Positions 36,260 to 45,431 of a stretch of 64,000 nt of DNA are shown piece after piece. The notes below the pieces were generated by a model. It was not told the origin of the DNA, made no database searches, and saw nothing but the letters and a program-made list of their open reading frames with translations. Location of the stretch: positions 1,364,001-1,428,000 of the forward strand of contig CBDFIO010000001.1 of the NCBI GenBank assembly GCA_965248155.1, written 5' to 3'. Position 1 is the stretch's first letter; every line of letters starts with the position of its first letter. Source of the DNA: RFSX01 sp965248155. GTDB taxonomy: Bacteria > Bacteroidota > Bacteroidia > Chitinophagales > Saprospiraceae. A program made the position numbers and the translations under genes.

Positions 36260-37444
36260 ATGTTACAAACTGTCTTACAAATAATTGTATACACATTTTT
36301 TTTATTGTCATGTATAACTCAACATGAAGATAATAAAGATTTTGATGGTAGGATAACTCCAGGAGCCGAGAGACTTTCTCTTTATTATCATGAACTCAAT
36401 AACAAAAATGTTGCGCTCGTGGTAAACCAAACCAGCAGAATAGGCGCTAAACATCTTGTGGATCATTTTCAAGAGAAGAATATTAATATTAAAAAGATTT
36501 TTTCTCCTGAACATGGCTTTCGCAGTGATGCAGATGCAGGGGAAACGATCGAGAATTCTATAGATTCAAAGATTGGTATTCCGATTATCAGTTTGTACGG
36601 TAAACAGAAAAAGCCTTCAGCTGAGCATCTAGACTCTATTGATCTTATCGTCTTTGACATACAGGATGTTGGTGTTAGATTCTATACCTATATTTCAACA
36701 TTGCATTATGTAATGGAAGCTGCTGCGGAACAAAACATTCCGTTAATTGTCTTAGACCGTCCGAATCCTAACAGGCATTTAATTGATGGCCCTGTTTTAG
36801 AAAGTGAATTTAAAAGTTTTGTTGGGATGCATAAAGTTCCTGTCGCTTATGGAATGACAATAGGAGAGTACGCACAAATGATCAATGGTGAAGCTTGGCT
36901 TGCTAATGGTAACAGCTGTGATCTCACAATTATTTCATGTGTAAACTACGACTCGAACTCTCAATATATTTTACCCATTAAACCGTCTCCAAATCTTCCT
37001 AATGCGATATCTATTGCTCTTTATCCAAGTCTTTGTTTTTTTGAAGGAACAGCAATCAGTGTAGGTAGAGGTACGGAACATCCTTTCCAGGTTATTGGTC
37101 ATCCTGAGTTCAATAACTTTGAATTTAAATTCACTCCAAAAGCTACTCAGGGCGCCAAGTATCCCAAGCATCAAGACCAGCAGTGTTTCGGACTGGATCT
37201 CAGAAAAAACCGCCCTAGAATTGACCGACTTGATTTATCTTATCTGATTGATTTTTATCATTTAGCTCAAAAGAGTGACCTAGAATATTTCAATCAAAAT
37301 AATTTCATAAACCTTTTGGCGGGCACAGATCACTTGAGATTAATGATAGAAGAAGGAAAAACTGAAGATGAAATCAGATCCAGTTGGCAAAAGGATTTGG
37401 AGGAATTCAAAAATATCAGAAGTAAATATTTGATATACAATTAA
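36260..37444 (+). CDS. NamZ-type (DUF1343) exo-beta-N-acetylmuramidase lipoprotein
   Basis: 394 residues with a lipoprotein signal (FFLLSC, Cys near residue 18). DUF1343 features are visible: GAERLSLYYHELNNKNVALVVNQTS, FSPEHGFRSDADAGETIE, DIQDVGVRFYTYISTLHYVMEAA, and LDRPNPNRHLIDGPVLE. Members such as NamZ release N-acetylmuramic acid from peptidoglycan fragments for recycling. Periplasmic anchoring fits. It ends exactly where the convergent UspA gene ends. Confidence 0.85.
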   Translation: MLQTVLQIIVYTFFLLSCITQHEDNKDFDGRITPGAERLSLYYHELNNKNVALVVNQTSRIGAKHLVDHFQEKNINIKKIFSPEHGFRSDADAGETIENSIDSKIGIPIISLYGKQKKPSAEHLDSIDLIVFDIQDVGVRFYTYISTLHYVMEAAAEQNIPLIVLDRPNPNRHLIDGPVLESEFKSFVGMHKVPVAYGMTIGEYAQMINGEAWLANGNSCDLTIISCVNYDSNSQYILPIKPSPNLPNAISIALYPSLCFFEGTAISVGRGTEHPFQVIGHPEFNNFEFKFTPKATQGAKYPKHQDQQCFGLDLRKNRPRIDRLDLSYLIDFYHLAQKSDLEYFNQNNFINLLAGTDHLRLMIEEGKTEDEIRSSWQKDLEEFKNIRSKYLIYN

Positions 37445-38290
37445 TCATAACGACATCGTCATTAGAGGCACATTTGAGTGCCGTGAAATTTGTAAACTAA
37501 AACTAGATCGAAATAAGCGTTGCCAAAAATTATGTTTCCTCGGCAATAAAGCGATTAAATCAATTTGATTTTCTACACAAAATTTTTCTAAGGTTTTCTC
37601 TTTGTTAATACCCGGAAGGCAAACAAAACTCATACTAGAATGAGAGGATAGCACTCCAATTTCTTTCATCCAGGAATCCAATTTCTGAATACCATTTTTA
37701 TCTTCATCGATATGTAATACATGAATATGACAATCTTCAAATTGCTTTGAAAAGTCAAGTACATTTGCTAGTGCTTTCTTGTCTTCAGGTTTAAAATCAG
37801 TCAAGAAAACAATGTTGTCCAGGGCACCGTCAAAATTAGCTTTAGCAGGAACCGACAATATCATTCTTTCCACCTTTTGAATGACTTCTGAAGTGACACT
37901 ACCAAATGTCATATCTGCAACTCCCGATGATCCTTCAGTCCCCATGATTATAAAATCAATATTTTCCTTTTTAGAAATTGCACCTATTGTAGGTGCGGCT
38001 TCACCTTCAATCAACAGATGGCTAAGCTTTATATGGGAGAGGTTCTTATGTTCAGCCATTTCTCTTAATACTGGAATAGAATCTTTGAAATTTTCAAATT
38101 CCTCAAATTCAATATCATTATATACTTCCATCATAGTATGCGGCAATCTTTTTACCCGGCCTAAATCCGGCAACAAATAGGCATGGAGGGCAAAAATCTC
38201 GGCATCTAAATGGTCTGCCAACTCTAAAGCATAGATAAAGGCATTATTGGCACAATCAGAAAAATCTGTAGGAAATAGTATTTTTTTCAT
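37445..38290 (-). CDS. Universal stress protein, tandem UspA domains
   Basis: 281 residues from the ATG at 38290 (an in-frame upstream start at 38317 adds nine non-conserved residues). It opens with KKILFPTDFSDCANNAFIYALELA, the UspA fold. The first domain ends in DFIIMGTEGSSGVADMTFGSVTSEVIQ, the G-2x-G-9x-G nucleotide motif in slightly altered form. The second domain is more diverged and ends NVPLMTMSL. A cytosolic stress-response protein. Confidence 0.88.
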   Translation of the reverse strand: MKKILFPTDFSDCANNAFIYALELADHLDAEIFALHAYLLPDLGRVKRLPHTMMEVYNDIEFEEFENFKDSIPVLREMAEHKNLSHIKLSHLLIEGEAAPTIGAISKKENIDFIIMGTEGSSGVADMTFGSVTSEVIQKVERMILSVPAKANFDGALDNIVFLTDFKPEDKKALANVLDFSKQFEDCHIHVLHIDEDKNGIQKLDSWMKEIGVLSSHSSMSFVCLPGINKEKTLEKFCVENQIDLIALLPRKHNFWQRLFRSSFSLQISRHSNVPLMTMSL

Positions 38291-38400
38291 TGTGATAGGA
38301 TAAAATAAATCAAACAATATCAGCGACTAATAAATATAACAAATAGTCTTTTGATGATACAAGTCAATTTTAGTAACTTAATCATATAAATACATAAACA

Positions 38401-38934
38401 ATGAAAATCTTAGTAACATTTATATTCACCTTGTTCTTAACTATTCCCTTATTTTCTCAATCTTTTGGCGCCAGAATTGGTGCAAATGTTGCAAATCTAA
38501 CCGGTGATGATATTGAAGGAGCATCAATCGTTTCTTGGCAATTTGGAGGATTCATAAATATTGGACTTTCTGAAAATGTTGATTTGAACATTGCAGGACT
38601 ATATTCAAAGAAAGGTGCTAAAGATGAAATGAATGATGAAGTTCTTGATCTTTCCTATCTCGATATTCCGATTATGTTGCGTTTCAATGTGAGTGCACTT
38701 TTCCTACAAGCTGGTGCATATGGAAGTTTTCTTTTGGGTGCAGACAGCGCAGGGGTAGACATTAAGGATTTTTTGAAAGGAGGCGACTATGGTGTTCATT
38801 TCGGAGTCGGTATCCGCTTGGACAATATTGTGATCGATGGTCGATATTCATTTGGTATGGCAAACATTAACGACATATCAGCTGAAAGTATTAAGAATTC
38901 AGTCATTACTTTTGGAGTAGAGTATGGATTCTAA
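38401..38934 (+). CDS. Outer-membrane beta-barrel (PorT-like) protein
   Basis: 177 residues: signal peptide (MKILVTFIFTLFLTIPLFSQ), then alternating amphipathic strands with GARIGANVANLTG, IGLSENVDLNIAGLYSKKG, and a terminal SVITFGVEYGF ending in an aromatic residue, as for barrel proteins. Small porin-like proteins of this PF13568 type are abundant in Bacteroidota; the solute is unknown. One base separates its stop from the convergent HhH barrel gene. Confidence 0.78.
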   Translation: MKILVTFIFTLFLTIPLFSQSFGARIGANVANLTGDDIEGASIVSWQFGGFINIGLSENVDLNIAGLYSKKGAKDEMNDEVLDLSYLDIPIMLRFNVSALFLQAGAYGSFLLGADSAGVDIKDFLKGGDYGVHFGVGIRLDNIVIDGRYSFGMANINDISAESIKNSVITFGVEYGF

Positions 38935-40974
38935 TTAGAATTCATATCTGATTTGAAGCTTTAACTCTGTTTTTGTATCGCCTAGAATTTCTTCATTACC
39001 ACTTCCGAATGTGTCTTCATTTGTCTTATGTGTTCTGGCGAATCTAATTTCAGTTGTGAGCGATCCGACTAGCTTATATCTCAAGTTAATATAGTATCTG
39101 AATCCTTGATCAAAATAAGCAGGAATAGAAAATTCATATAAGACAGAGTTTCCATATGCAAAAATTCGACTGTCAAAACTGTCAGTATCGAAATATGCAA
39201 TTCTGGATGTAAGAGATAGAGGAGAATTTATTGATCTGAATATAAAGTCCTGGTATAATAAATAACCCCAATCATTCTGAAATATATTCTGGAATCTTGA
39301 GATTTCTAATCTTGTCCTTAACTCAAGATTCTTATTTACATTATTGCTGAAGTGTAACCTCAAACGATGTCTATACTGCTCTCCAACAGTATTCAATTTG
39401 CTTTCATCTGTGAATAAATTGCTTAACTTATTCTCATAAGTGTATTGGGCGTATACAGATAATTTACGTTTGATATTAAAATCTAATTTGGCTATATACT
39501 CAATACCTTCAGATGGTTTATCAATTCCAAATTTCAACCATGGATGATGCCACATATCTACGTAAGACCTGAATTTCCACATGTTAGATATCAGATATTC
39601 AAAACCGACATAGATGCCTTCTTCATTGTTGATGGTAGAAGATTCTCCGAAGGCGTTAGGCTCAAGAGCATTGTAGTCTTTATCATAATTTCGATATACA
39701 ACAGCAAGATTAGCTTTTCTGTCCAATGCAATCAAAACACCAAATATTGCTGCCTTTCCTCCACTTGAAGAATACGCTCCTTCACCAAAAAAGTTATAGT
39801 TTAAGTAGCGGTAGCTGAAATCAAAGCTATAATTCGAAAGTTGATCCCCTTCAAAACGATAGGCATTATAAAGTTGGTCTGAACGATCCAGGCTACCATT
39901 AAAATAATAGTTAAGATTATTAAATGCCAAGCTAAAATTTCGCTTTTTATATTTGATACTTGTTCCAAAAGATTTAATCCCAATAACATCCTTATCTGCT
40001 ATTTCACTATCAGTTCTATGGTTGCCACTCGTTTGAAGAGAAGAAAAAAGTATGGCAGGCTCGTCAACATCGATCGTGTCCATTTCCAACATATTACCAT
40101 CTCGCTTATCGCTGCTCGCAAAAATACTCCACTCTACATTTTTAGTTGGACGGAGCGTCGTTGCCAGACCTCTATAAAAACCATTTTCATTAACTGAATT
40201 GTAAGGCCTGATAACACGGCCTCCTTTCTTGACATTTGTTACCCATGCACTTTTCCCAGCACCAAAACTATTATGACTGATCAAGCCCTGGCCTAAACTT
40301 ATTGTATAATCTCCTATGGCTATATCTTTTAGTAAATGGCTATAATCTTTGAGGAACATATGAACGGTCAAATAATCAAAACCTAAATTTTCAGATTCTT
40401 TAAACAACGCTTCGCCGGGATCCTTTTCAAGTATAAATCCTAATCTGAGTTTATTTTCATAATTAGATCTCCACCTCACAAAATATTTAGAAGGATCGCC
40501 CCGGTATTTTTTTTCACCCTGAGCATTTTCAATGTATCCCTTCTTTTCTTCTAAAATTCTTGACCATTTTAAATACAGTTCATTTTTAGAAGCTCCCAGC
40601 ATCTCATTTAGCTTGATGTTTAGTTTGCTTGGATCCTTAACTGCAACGAAAGGCAGTATCCGCCTTATATCGTGAATTGTGAAACTCGGAACAGATTGTA
40701 GTTCTTCAATTGAGATTAACTCTCCGAATAATTCTATATGATTTAAGAGATCGTTTATTTGAATATCGGACAACAATCTTAACTCTTGCAAGTCCTCTAT
40801 TTCTGCATTATTTATATTCAATTGTTTTTCTGAATACAATCTCAGCCTCTCATACAGTGCAATAATATCAAGATCCTCATCTTGCTCTTCCAGATAAGAT
40901 TCTATTTGATCAGTTATTCCAGGAGGTAAAATCTGCGCATGGATTTGGCTTGCAAAAAACACTAATGAAAACAA
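38935..40974 (-). CDS. Outer-membrane protein with helix-hairpin-helix N-terminal region
   Basis: About 679 residues. After the signal region, residues ~20-110 hold ComEA-like helix-hairpin-helix units (LNINNAEIEDLQELRLLSDIQINDLLNHIELFG; IEELQSVPSFTIHDIRRILPFV). The rest (about 130-679) is beta-rich and ends LKLQIRYEF, a barrel-type C-terminus. Such HhH-plus-barrel proteins are widespread in Bacteroidota without known function. The shown start is a TTG at 40974, but this lacks a positive n-region. Reading back to an ATT at 41001, which overlaps the end of the preceding gene, gives a perfect signal peptide (RLKSFTYCLFSLVFFASQIHA). The true start is therefore uncertain. Confidence 0.72.
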   Translation of the reverse strand: MFSLVFFASQIHAQILPPGITDQIESYLEEQDEDLDIIALYERLRLYSEKQLNINNAEIEDLQELRLLSDIQINDLLNHIELFGELISIEELQSVPSFTIHDIRRILPFVAVKDPSKLNIKLNEMLGASKNELYLKWSRILEEKKGYIENAQGEKKYRGDPSKYFVRWRSNYENKLRLGFILEKDPGEALFKESENLGFDYLTVHMFLKDYSHLLKDIAIGDYTISLGQGLISHNSFGAGKSAWVTNVKKGGRVIRPYNSVNENGFYRGLATTLRPTKNVEWSIFASSDKRDGNMLEMDTIDVDEPAILFSSLQTSGNHRTDSEIADKDVIGIKSFGTSIKYKKRNFSLAFNNLNYYFNGSLDRSDQLYNAYRFEGDQLSNYSFDFSYRYLNYNFFGEGAYSSSGGKAAIFGVLIALDRKANLAVVYRNYDKDYNALEPNAFGESSTINNEEGIYVGFEYLISNMWKFRSYVDMWHHPWLKFGIDKPSEGIEYIAKLDFNIKRKLSVYAQYTYENKLSNLFTDESKLNTVGEQYRHRLRLHFSNNVNKNLELRTRLEISRFQNIFQNDWGYLLYQDFIFRSINSPLSLTSRIAYFDTDSFDSRIFAYGNSVLYEFSIPAYFDQGFRYYINLRYKLVGSLTTEIRFARTHKTNEDTFGSGNEEILGDTKTELKLQIRYEF

Positions 40975-40991
40975 ACAATATGTAAATGATT

Positions 40992-42530
40992 TTAGTCTAA
41001 TATTTTTTTGAGTTTTTCAATGGTCATATTTAGTAGCAAACTCTTCAACCAAGATTCAAAGTCGAAATAAATATATGGAATACGTTCAAATTTAGACTCA
41101 GACAGTTTATCCAGTCTTTTAAGTAGTTCTTCAATTTCGTAGTTTATTCCGAAATTCATTGCTCTCGATCCTTTCTTTAAAAAGTTAATAATGTTCTCCA
41201 CTGATTTATTCAGATGGATGGCATTTGAAAAACTCGTTTTGACGCTTGGCAATAAGCTGTCTAAGAGATCAAAATTATTCAGACTATAATGGCAGATACT
41301 ATGTAAGAGTCGAGCATAGCAGAAGATATCAGATCTTAGATGGTCCAATTTTTCACTGAGAATATAATTAAGGTGATCTACCGCTTTTGAAAACGCACCT
41401 TTATACATGTTGGCCATTGCCAACTTGTAGTAGAACATAATTTTTCTGTGATTATCGACTTTGGTATCAAGATGCTTCAGGTGTTCTAATATTTCATTCT
41501 CTAAACTATTTAAACCTGAAAATGAATTTTGAAGAATTATAGAGTTGATTTGAGCATTTTTAAAATATCCAAAATCCAGAAGCTTTGAGCTAGCATTAAA
41601 TTGAGTATAGTTTTTTCTTCTGAAGCTTTTGTATTCTTCATATTTCTCTTCAAAAACATTTCTGTTTCCTGTATAAAAAGAATTGGTCAACACATAATGA
41701 TAGCCCCTCATAAACAAGTCAGGATCTGCCTTAATCATATGTTCATTTTCATTAAAATGATCCAGCCATGAAATTGATTCAGCTAAACTTTTTTCAAAAT
41801 CCAAGCACATATAATAATACCAGACCTTGCTCTGGTACCAAAGGATTTTTTCATAGAACGAAGCTTGATCAGCATCATATTTGGGACGAATACTATCAAA
41901 ATAAGATTTGTATAACTCTATGTCTCTTTGGTTTTTGGCAAAGCCGTGTTTGATATAAAGTCCCTGGACATTAATACTCATGTCAGAAACTGCACTGGTC
42001 CGACTAATTATTCCACGGGTTGTTTTAGAATCATTGACAAGATCTTCTATTCTGTTTTCAATCTTCCGACTTCTGGTAATATGCCTGGATTCTATCTTCT
42101 TCTGTAATTCCAGAATCTGCAAATGAAGAATATTTTCATTGGCAGAAATTGCGCTCGGTTTTATTCTTTCCAACAAAAGCAGACACTGATCATACAATCC
42201 TTTGCTATACAGAATGGATGCATAATCCAATTCTTCCCGGATCCTGATAGAATCATTTTTAGAGATGTGTAGTAAACGCAAACTTTTTATAATCTGAGAA
42301 TACAAGTGTCTTTTGATATTTGAATATTGATTCTGGGATTTGAGCTTAAGCTTGGCTTGAAATTTTAGGTCATCCGGATTTTTTGATCTATCAATCAGGT
42401 TAAACAATTGAATAAACAAACCATTTTTATTGCTTGTAAGTCTGCTTACATACAGCTTAAAATGCCTCTTCTCAGATTTATCAAGGCTTTTTATCAACCG
42501 ATATAATAATTCAGTTTGTGCGATTGGCAT
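40992..42530 (-). CDS. Helical protein of unknown function, Bacteroidota type
   Basis: 512 residues with no export signal. Helix-rich, with repeat-like helices in the middle (YYKLAMANMYKGAFSKAVDHLNYIL) and an N-terminus LLYRLIKSLDKSEKRHFKLYVS that I have seen in unannotated Bacteroidota proteins. Similar layout to the protein at 18796, possibly a distant relative. It is followed on the same strand by the HhH-barrel gene, whose start overlaps or closely follows its stop, so the two are probably translated together. Confidence 0.6.
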   Translation of the reverse strand: MPIAQTELLYRLIKSLDKSEKRHFKLYVSRLTSNKNGLFIQLFNLIDRSKNPDDLKFQAKLKLKSQNQYSNIKRHLYSQIIKSLRLLHISKNDSIRIREELDYASILYSKGLYDQCLLLLERIKPSAISANENILHLQILELQKKIESRHITRSRKIENRIEDLVNDSKTTRGIISRTSAVSDMSINVQGLYIKHGFAKNQRDIELYKSYFDSIRPKYDADQASFYEKILWYQSKVWYYYMCLDFEKSLAESISWLDHFNENEHMIKADPDLFMRGYHYVLTNSFYTGNRNVFEEKYEEYKSFRRKNYTQFNASSKLLDFGYFKNAQINSIILQNSFSGLNSLENEILEHLKHLDTKVDNHRKIMFYYKLAMANMYKGAFSKAVDHLNYILSEKLDHLRSDIFCYARLLHSICHYSLNNFDLLDSLLPSVKTSFSNAIHLNKSVENIINFLKKGSRAMNFGINYEIEELLKRLDKLSESKFERIPYIYFDFESWLKSLLLNMTIEKLKKILD

Positions 42531-42669
42531 AACACGGATATCTCTACTACTTATCTGATTATCAACACAATGATAGATAATCTAATTGGCTTGGAGATCA
42601 CATATTGAAAAAACTTTAATATAATAAGTCTAAATATTCAAAATATTTTCGTTGCAAAATAATAATCCA

Positions 42670-43686
42670 ATGGGTAAAATAAAACTTGAATACATCTGGC
42701 TTGATGGAGGAATCCCAACTCAGATGATGAGAAGTAAAACGAAAGTAATTGACGACAAGAAATTCTCAGGCAAACCAAAAGATTGTCCTATCTGGTCGTT
42801 TGATGGGTCTTCTACAAATCAGGCAGAAGGAAATTCTTCAGATTGTCTGTTAAAGCCTGTAAGATTATTCCAAGATCCGGCAAGAGAGAATGGCTATTTA
42901 GTCATTTGTGAAGTTCTGAATTCGGATGGCTCTGCCCATATCTCAAATGGCCGTGCTACGATTGACGATGATGACAATGATTTCTGGTTTGGTTTTGAAC
43001 AGGAATACACTTTTTGGGATCTAGAACATCATACACCAATGGGCTTTCCGGCCAGTGGATATTATCCTCCACCACAAGGACCATACTATTGTTCTGTTGG
43101 AGCAGAGTATGCAGTAGGTCGAGAAATCGCTGAAAGACATCTTGATCTTTGTATTAAAGCAGGTGTTAATATCGAAGGTGTCAATGCTGAAGTAATGAAA
43201 GGACAGTGGGAATATCAAGTATTTGCCAAAGGGGCTAAAGAAGCCGGAGATCAAGTTTGGGCTGCTCGATATATTATGGAAAGAGTAGGAGAGGAGTTTG
43301 GCGTAAGAATTAATTTACACCCTAAGCCTGTAGATGGAGATTGGAATGGATCAGGAATGCATGCAAACTTTTCAAATACTGTATTGAGAACCGCGGGCAA
43401 GAAAAAGGTATATGAAGATATATGTGAAAAATTCAGACCTAAATCGGCAATAAAAGCAGCCATTGCTGTTTATGGGGCTGATAACGATAAGAGATTAACA
43501 GGAAGACATGAAACGCAATCAATCAATAAATTCTCTTATGGTGTTTCTGATAGAGGCGCATCTATAAGAATTCCGATTGCTACGGTTGAAAATGGGTGGA
43601 AAGGTTGGTTAGAAGATAGAAGACCGGCTTCTAATGCAGATCCTTATAAAGTTGCTGCTGTAGTTATTAAGACTGTTAAAGGATAA
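42670..43686 (+). CDS. Glutamine synthetase, eukaryote-like type II
   Basis: 338 residues, much shorter than GlnA-I (~470) or GlnIII (~730), and matching the GSII type: KLEYIWLDGG, WSFDGSSTNQAEG, FGFEQEYTFWD (Glu ligands), NAEVMKGQWEYQV, GSGMHANFSNT, and DKRLTGRHETQSI. It condenses ammonia with glutamate using ATP. The ATG at 42670 is chosen; an in-frame TTG at 42652 adds six residues without conservation. A terminator follows. It is the last step of the arginine/citrulline to glutamine path suggested by this window. Confidence 0.94.
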   Translation: MGKIKLEYIWLDGGIPTQMMRSKTKVIDDKKFSGKPKDCPIWSFDGSSTNQAEGNSSDCLLKPVRLFQDPARENGYLVICEVLNSDGSAHISNGRATIDDDDNDFWFGFEQEYTFWDLEHHTPMGFPASGYYPPPQGPYYCSVGAEYAVGREIAERHLDLCIKAGVNIEGVNAEVMKGQWEYQVFAKGAKEAGDQVWAARYIMERVGEEFGVRINLHPKPVDGDWNGSGMHANFSNTVLRTAGKKKVYEDICEKFRPKSAIKAAIAVYGADNDKRLTGRHETQSINKFSYGVSDRGASIRIPIATVENGWKGWLEDRRPASNADPYKVAAVVIKTVKG

Positions 43687-43708
43687 CAATATATTATCAT
43701 CAATTTTG

Positions 43709-43738
43709 AAGGCTATTCTTACTAGGGTAGCCTTTTTT
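43709..43738 (+). terminator. Rho-independent terminator after glutamine synthetase
   Basis: AAGGCTA (43709-43715) pairs with TAGCCTT (43728-43734) over a 12-base loop, followed by T residues. The convergent small membrane gene ends at once behind it. Confidence 0.75.
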
Positions 43739-43739
43739 A

Positions 43740-43949
43740 TTATACGCTATTGTCGGTTCTGCTTACATAGAAAATAACCATCCCACCAAAAATCATAATA
43801 AGTTTAATTAATAAACCTATACCACCTCCCGCACTATCTATGAAGGATAGGAAGCTTAATTTCAAGCCTACGAGATTTAATATTAATGCAAGAAATCCAA
43901 AAAAGAACAGCAAAAATCCAATAATAGCCCAGCTTGTTTTTTTGTTCAT
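43740..43949 (-). CDS. Small two-helix membrane protein
   Basis: 69 residues from the ATG at 43949: NKKTSWAIIGFLLFFFGFLALILNLV is one membrane helix and IGLLIKLIMIFGGMVIFYVS a second. It is not a signal peptide because no mature domain follows. An in-frame upstream start at 44000 would place it inside the promoter of the HMG-CoA lyase gene. Family unknown; similar tiny helical-hairpin proteins are common in Bacteroidota. Confidence 0.6.
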   Translation of the reverse strand: MNKKTSWAIIGFLLFFFGFLALILNLVGLKLSFLSFIDSAGGGIGLLIKLIMIFGGMVIFYVSRTDNSV

Positions 43950-44003
43950 TTCTAATATTGTTTCATATTCATACAAATTCTTGATATAATTAAATAGCAA
44001 GTG

Positions 44004-44011
44004 TAATTTTG
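44004..44011 (+). promoter_or_regulatory. Promoter for the HMG-CoA lyase gene
   Basis: TAATTTTG with a TTG at 43981-43983, 20 bases upstream. The start ATG follows 14 bases after the box. Both boxes fit the Bacteroidota consensus. Confidence 0.55.
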
Positions 44012-44025
44012 CATGTGTGAATAAT

Positions 44026-44880
44026 ATGAAGGTAAAAATAATAGAATGCCCGAGAGATGCGATGCAAGGTATTCAGGAATTTATCCCTACTAAGAAAAAA
44101 GCCGAATATCTTAACAAATTACTCAAGGTAGGATTTGAAACTATTGATTTTGGAAGTTTTGTTTCTCCAAAGGCGATACCGCAAATGAGAGATACCGCTC
44201 ATGTTCTTTCAAAATTAGACCTTGATAATACCAAATCAGAACTATTGGCGATAGTGGCTAACCTGAGAGGAGCTAATGATGCAATTCAATTTGAAGAGAT
44301 TAGTTATTTAGGATACCCATTTTCGATTTCTGAAACCTTCCAGCAAAGAAATACCAATGCAAGCATCGAAGAATCATTAAACAGGGTTAGTGATATACAA
44401 GCGAAATGCCTGAAGTATGATAAAAAATTAGTGATTTACGTGTCTATGGGATTCGGAAACCCTTATGGTGATCCATGGAATGTAGAAATTTGCCAAAAAT
44501 GGGTTGACCAATTGGCATCGATGAATATCAAAATAATAGCACTTTCAGATACGATCGGAGTGGCTACTCCAGAAAGTATTTCTTACTTATTTGGCAATTT
44601 GATACCTCCTTATCCCGATGTTGAATTTGGTGCCCATCTGCATACCAGATCAGACAATTGGAAACCCAAAGTAAGCGCAGCATTTAAAAACGGATGTAAG
44701 CGCTTTGATGGAGCTTTGAAAGGATACGGAGGATGTCCTATGGCCAAAGACGATCTTACCGGAAACATGCCGGCAGAAAATCTTATTTATTTTATGAATG
44801 AGAAAGGTATTGATTTAGGAATAGACAAAGAGGCCTTTGAAGATGCTTTAAAATTTGCTTCCGAAGTTTTTCCATCATAA
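44026..44880 (+). CDS. Hydroxymethylglutaryl-CoA lyase
   Basis: 284 residues of the DRE-TIM metallolyase family. The N-terminal KIIECPRDAMQGIQEFIPT replaces the usual ECPRDG/NQ form but keeps Arg-Asp. Later come IIALSDTIGVATPESI, the metal-binding FGAHLHTRSDN, and the Cys-bearing FDGALKGYGGCPMAKDDLTGN loop that is typical of HMG-CoA lyase. It cleaves HMG-CoA to acetoacetate and acetyl-CoA in leucine breakdown. No other leucine-degradation genes are nearby. Start at the ATG following the promoter box. Confidence 0.88.
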   Translation: MKVKIIECPRDAMQGIQEFIPTKKKAEYLNKLLKVGFETIDFGSFVSPKAIPQMRDTAHVLSKLDLDNTKSELLAIVANLRGANDAIQFEEISYLGYPFSISETFQQRNTNASIEESLNRVSDIQAKCLKYDKKLVIYVSMGFGNPYGDPWNVEICQKWVDQLASMNIKIIALSDTIGVATPESISYLFGNLIPPYPDVEFGAHLHTRSDNWKPKVSAAFKNGCKRFDGALKGYGGCPMAKDDLTGNMPAENLIYFMNEKGIDLGIDKEAFEDALKFASEVFPS

Positions 44881-44919
44881 TGATTAAATTTACAATCATT
44901 AAGATTCAATTTTCTAGTC

Positions 44920-45420
44920 TTGCTATTCAAAAGTAAAACCGAATTCAAAAATGTTTTTTTGGCTTACTACACGCCTCTGTGTAATTATGTGAATAATAAG
45001 CTGAATAATATTTCCAATGCTGAGGATATCGTCCAGGATGTATTTCTACATCTATGGGAGAAAAATGATTCTTTACACTTTCAAGGATCCATTGATCAAT
45101 ATCTTTTCAAAAGTGTAAAGAATAAAATATTTGAATTTTTACGGTCCAACAATAGTTATGAAAAACATAAAGCCCAATTAATACATAAAAGACTTGAAGA
45201 CGAGAATATTGAAGAACTTTCTGACTCTTATATGAAACTTGAGCGAATTAATAGTTCATTGCGACATTTACCACCTAAATGCAAAAATGTATTTGTTTTA
45301 CATAAGTTTAAAGGGCTAACTTACGCTGAGATTGCAGAAGGAGAAAGCATATCGATTAAAACTGTAGAGAATCATATGTTGAAAGCAATAAAAATTTTAA
45401 GATCACATTTAAAAGATTGA
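44920..45420 (+). CDS. ECF-type RNA polymerase sigma factor (FecI-like)
   Basis: 166 residues. Sigma region 2 shows YYTPLCNYVNNKLNNISNAEDIVQDVFLHLWE. Region 4 shows LPPKCKNVFVLHKFKGLTYAEIAEGESISIKTVENHMLKAIKIL. It begins at a TTG, as no ATG lies ahead of region 2. The following genes are an anti-sigma factor, a TonB receptor and a DUF4249 lipoprotein. This is a complete surface-signalling set in which ligand binding outside frees the sigma factor to raise its own receptor. Confidence 0.93.
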   Translation: MLFKSKTEFKNVFLAYYTPLCNYVNNKLNNISNAEDIVQDVFLHLWEKNDSLHFQGSIDQYLFKSVKNKIFEFLRSNNSYEKHKAQLIHKRLEDENIEELSDSYMKLERINSSLRHLPPKCKNVFVLHKFKGLTYAEIAEGESISIKTVENHMLKAIKILRSHLKD

Positions 45421-45431
45421 TAGCATAGTTG

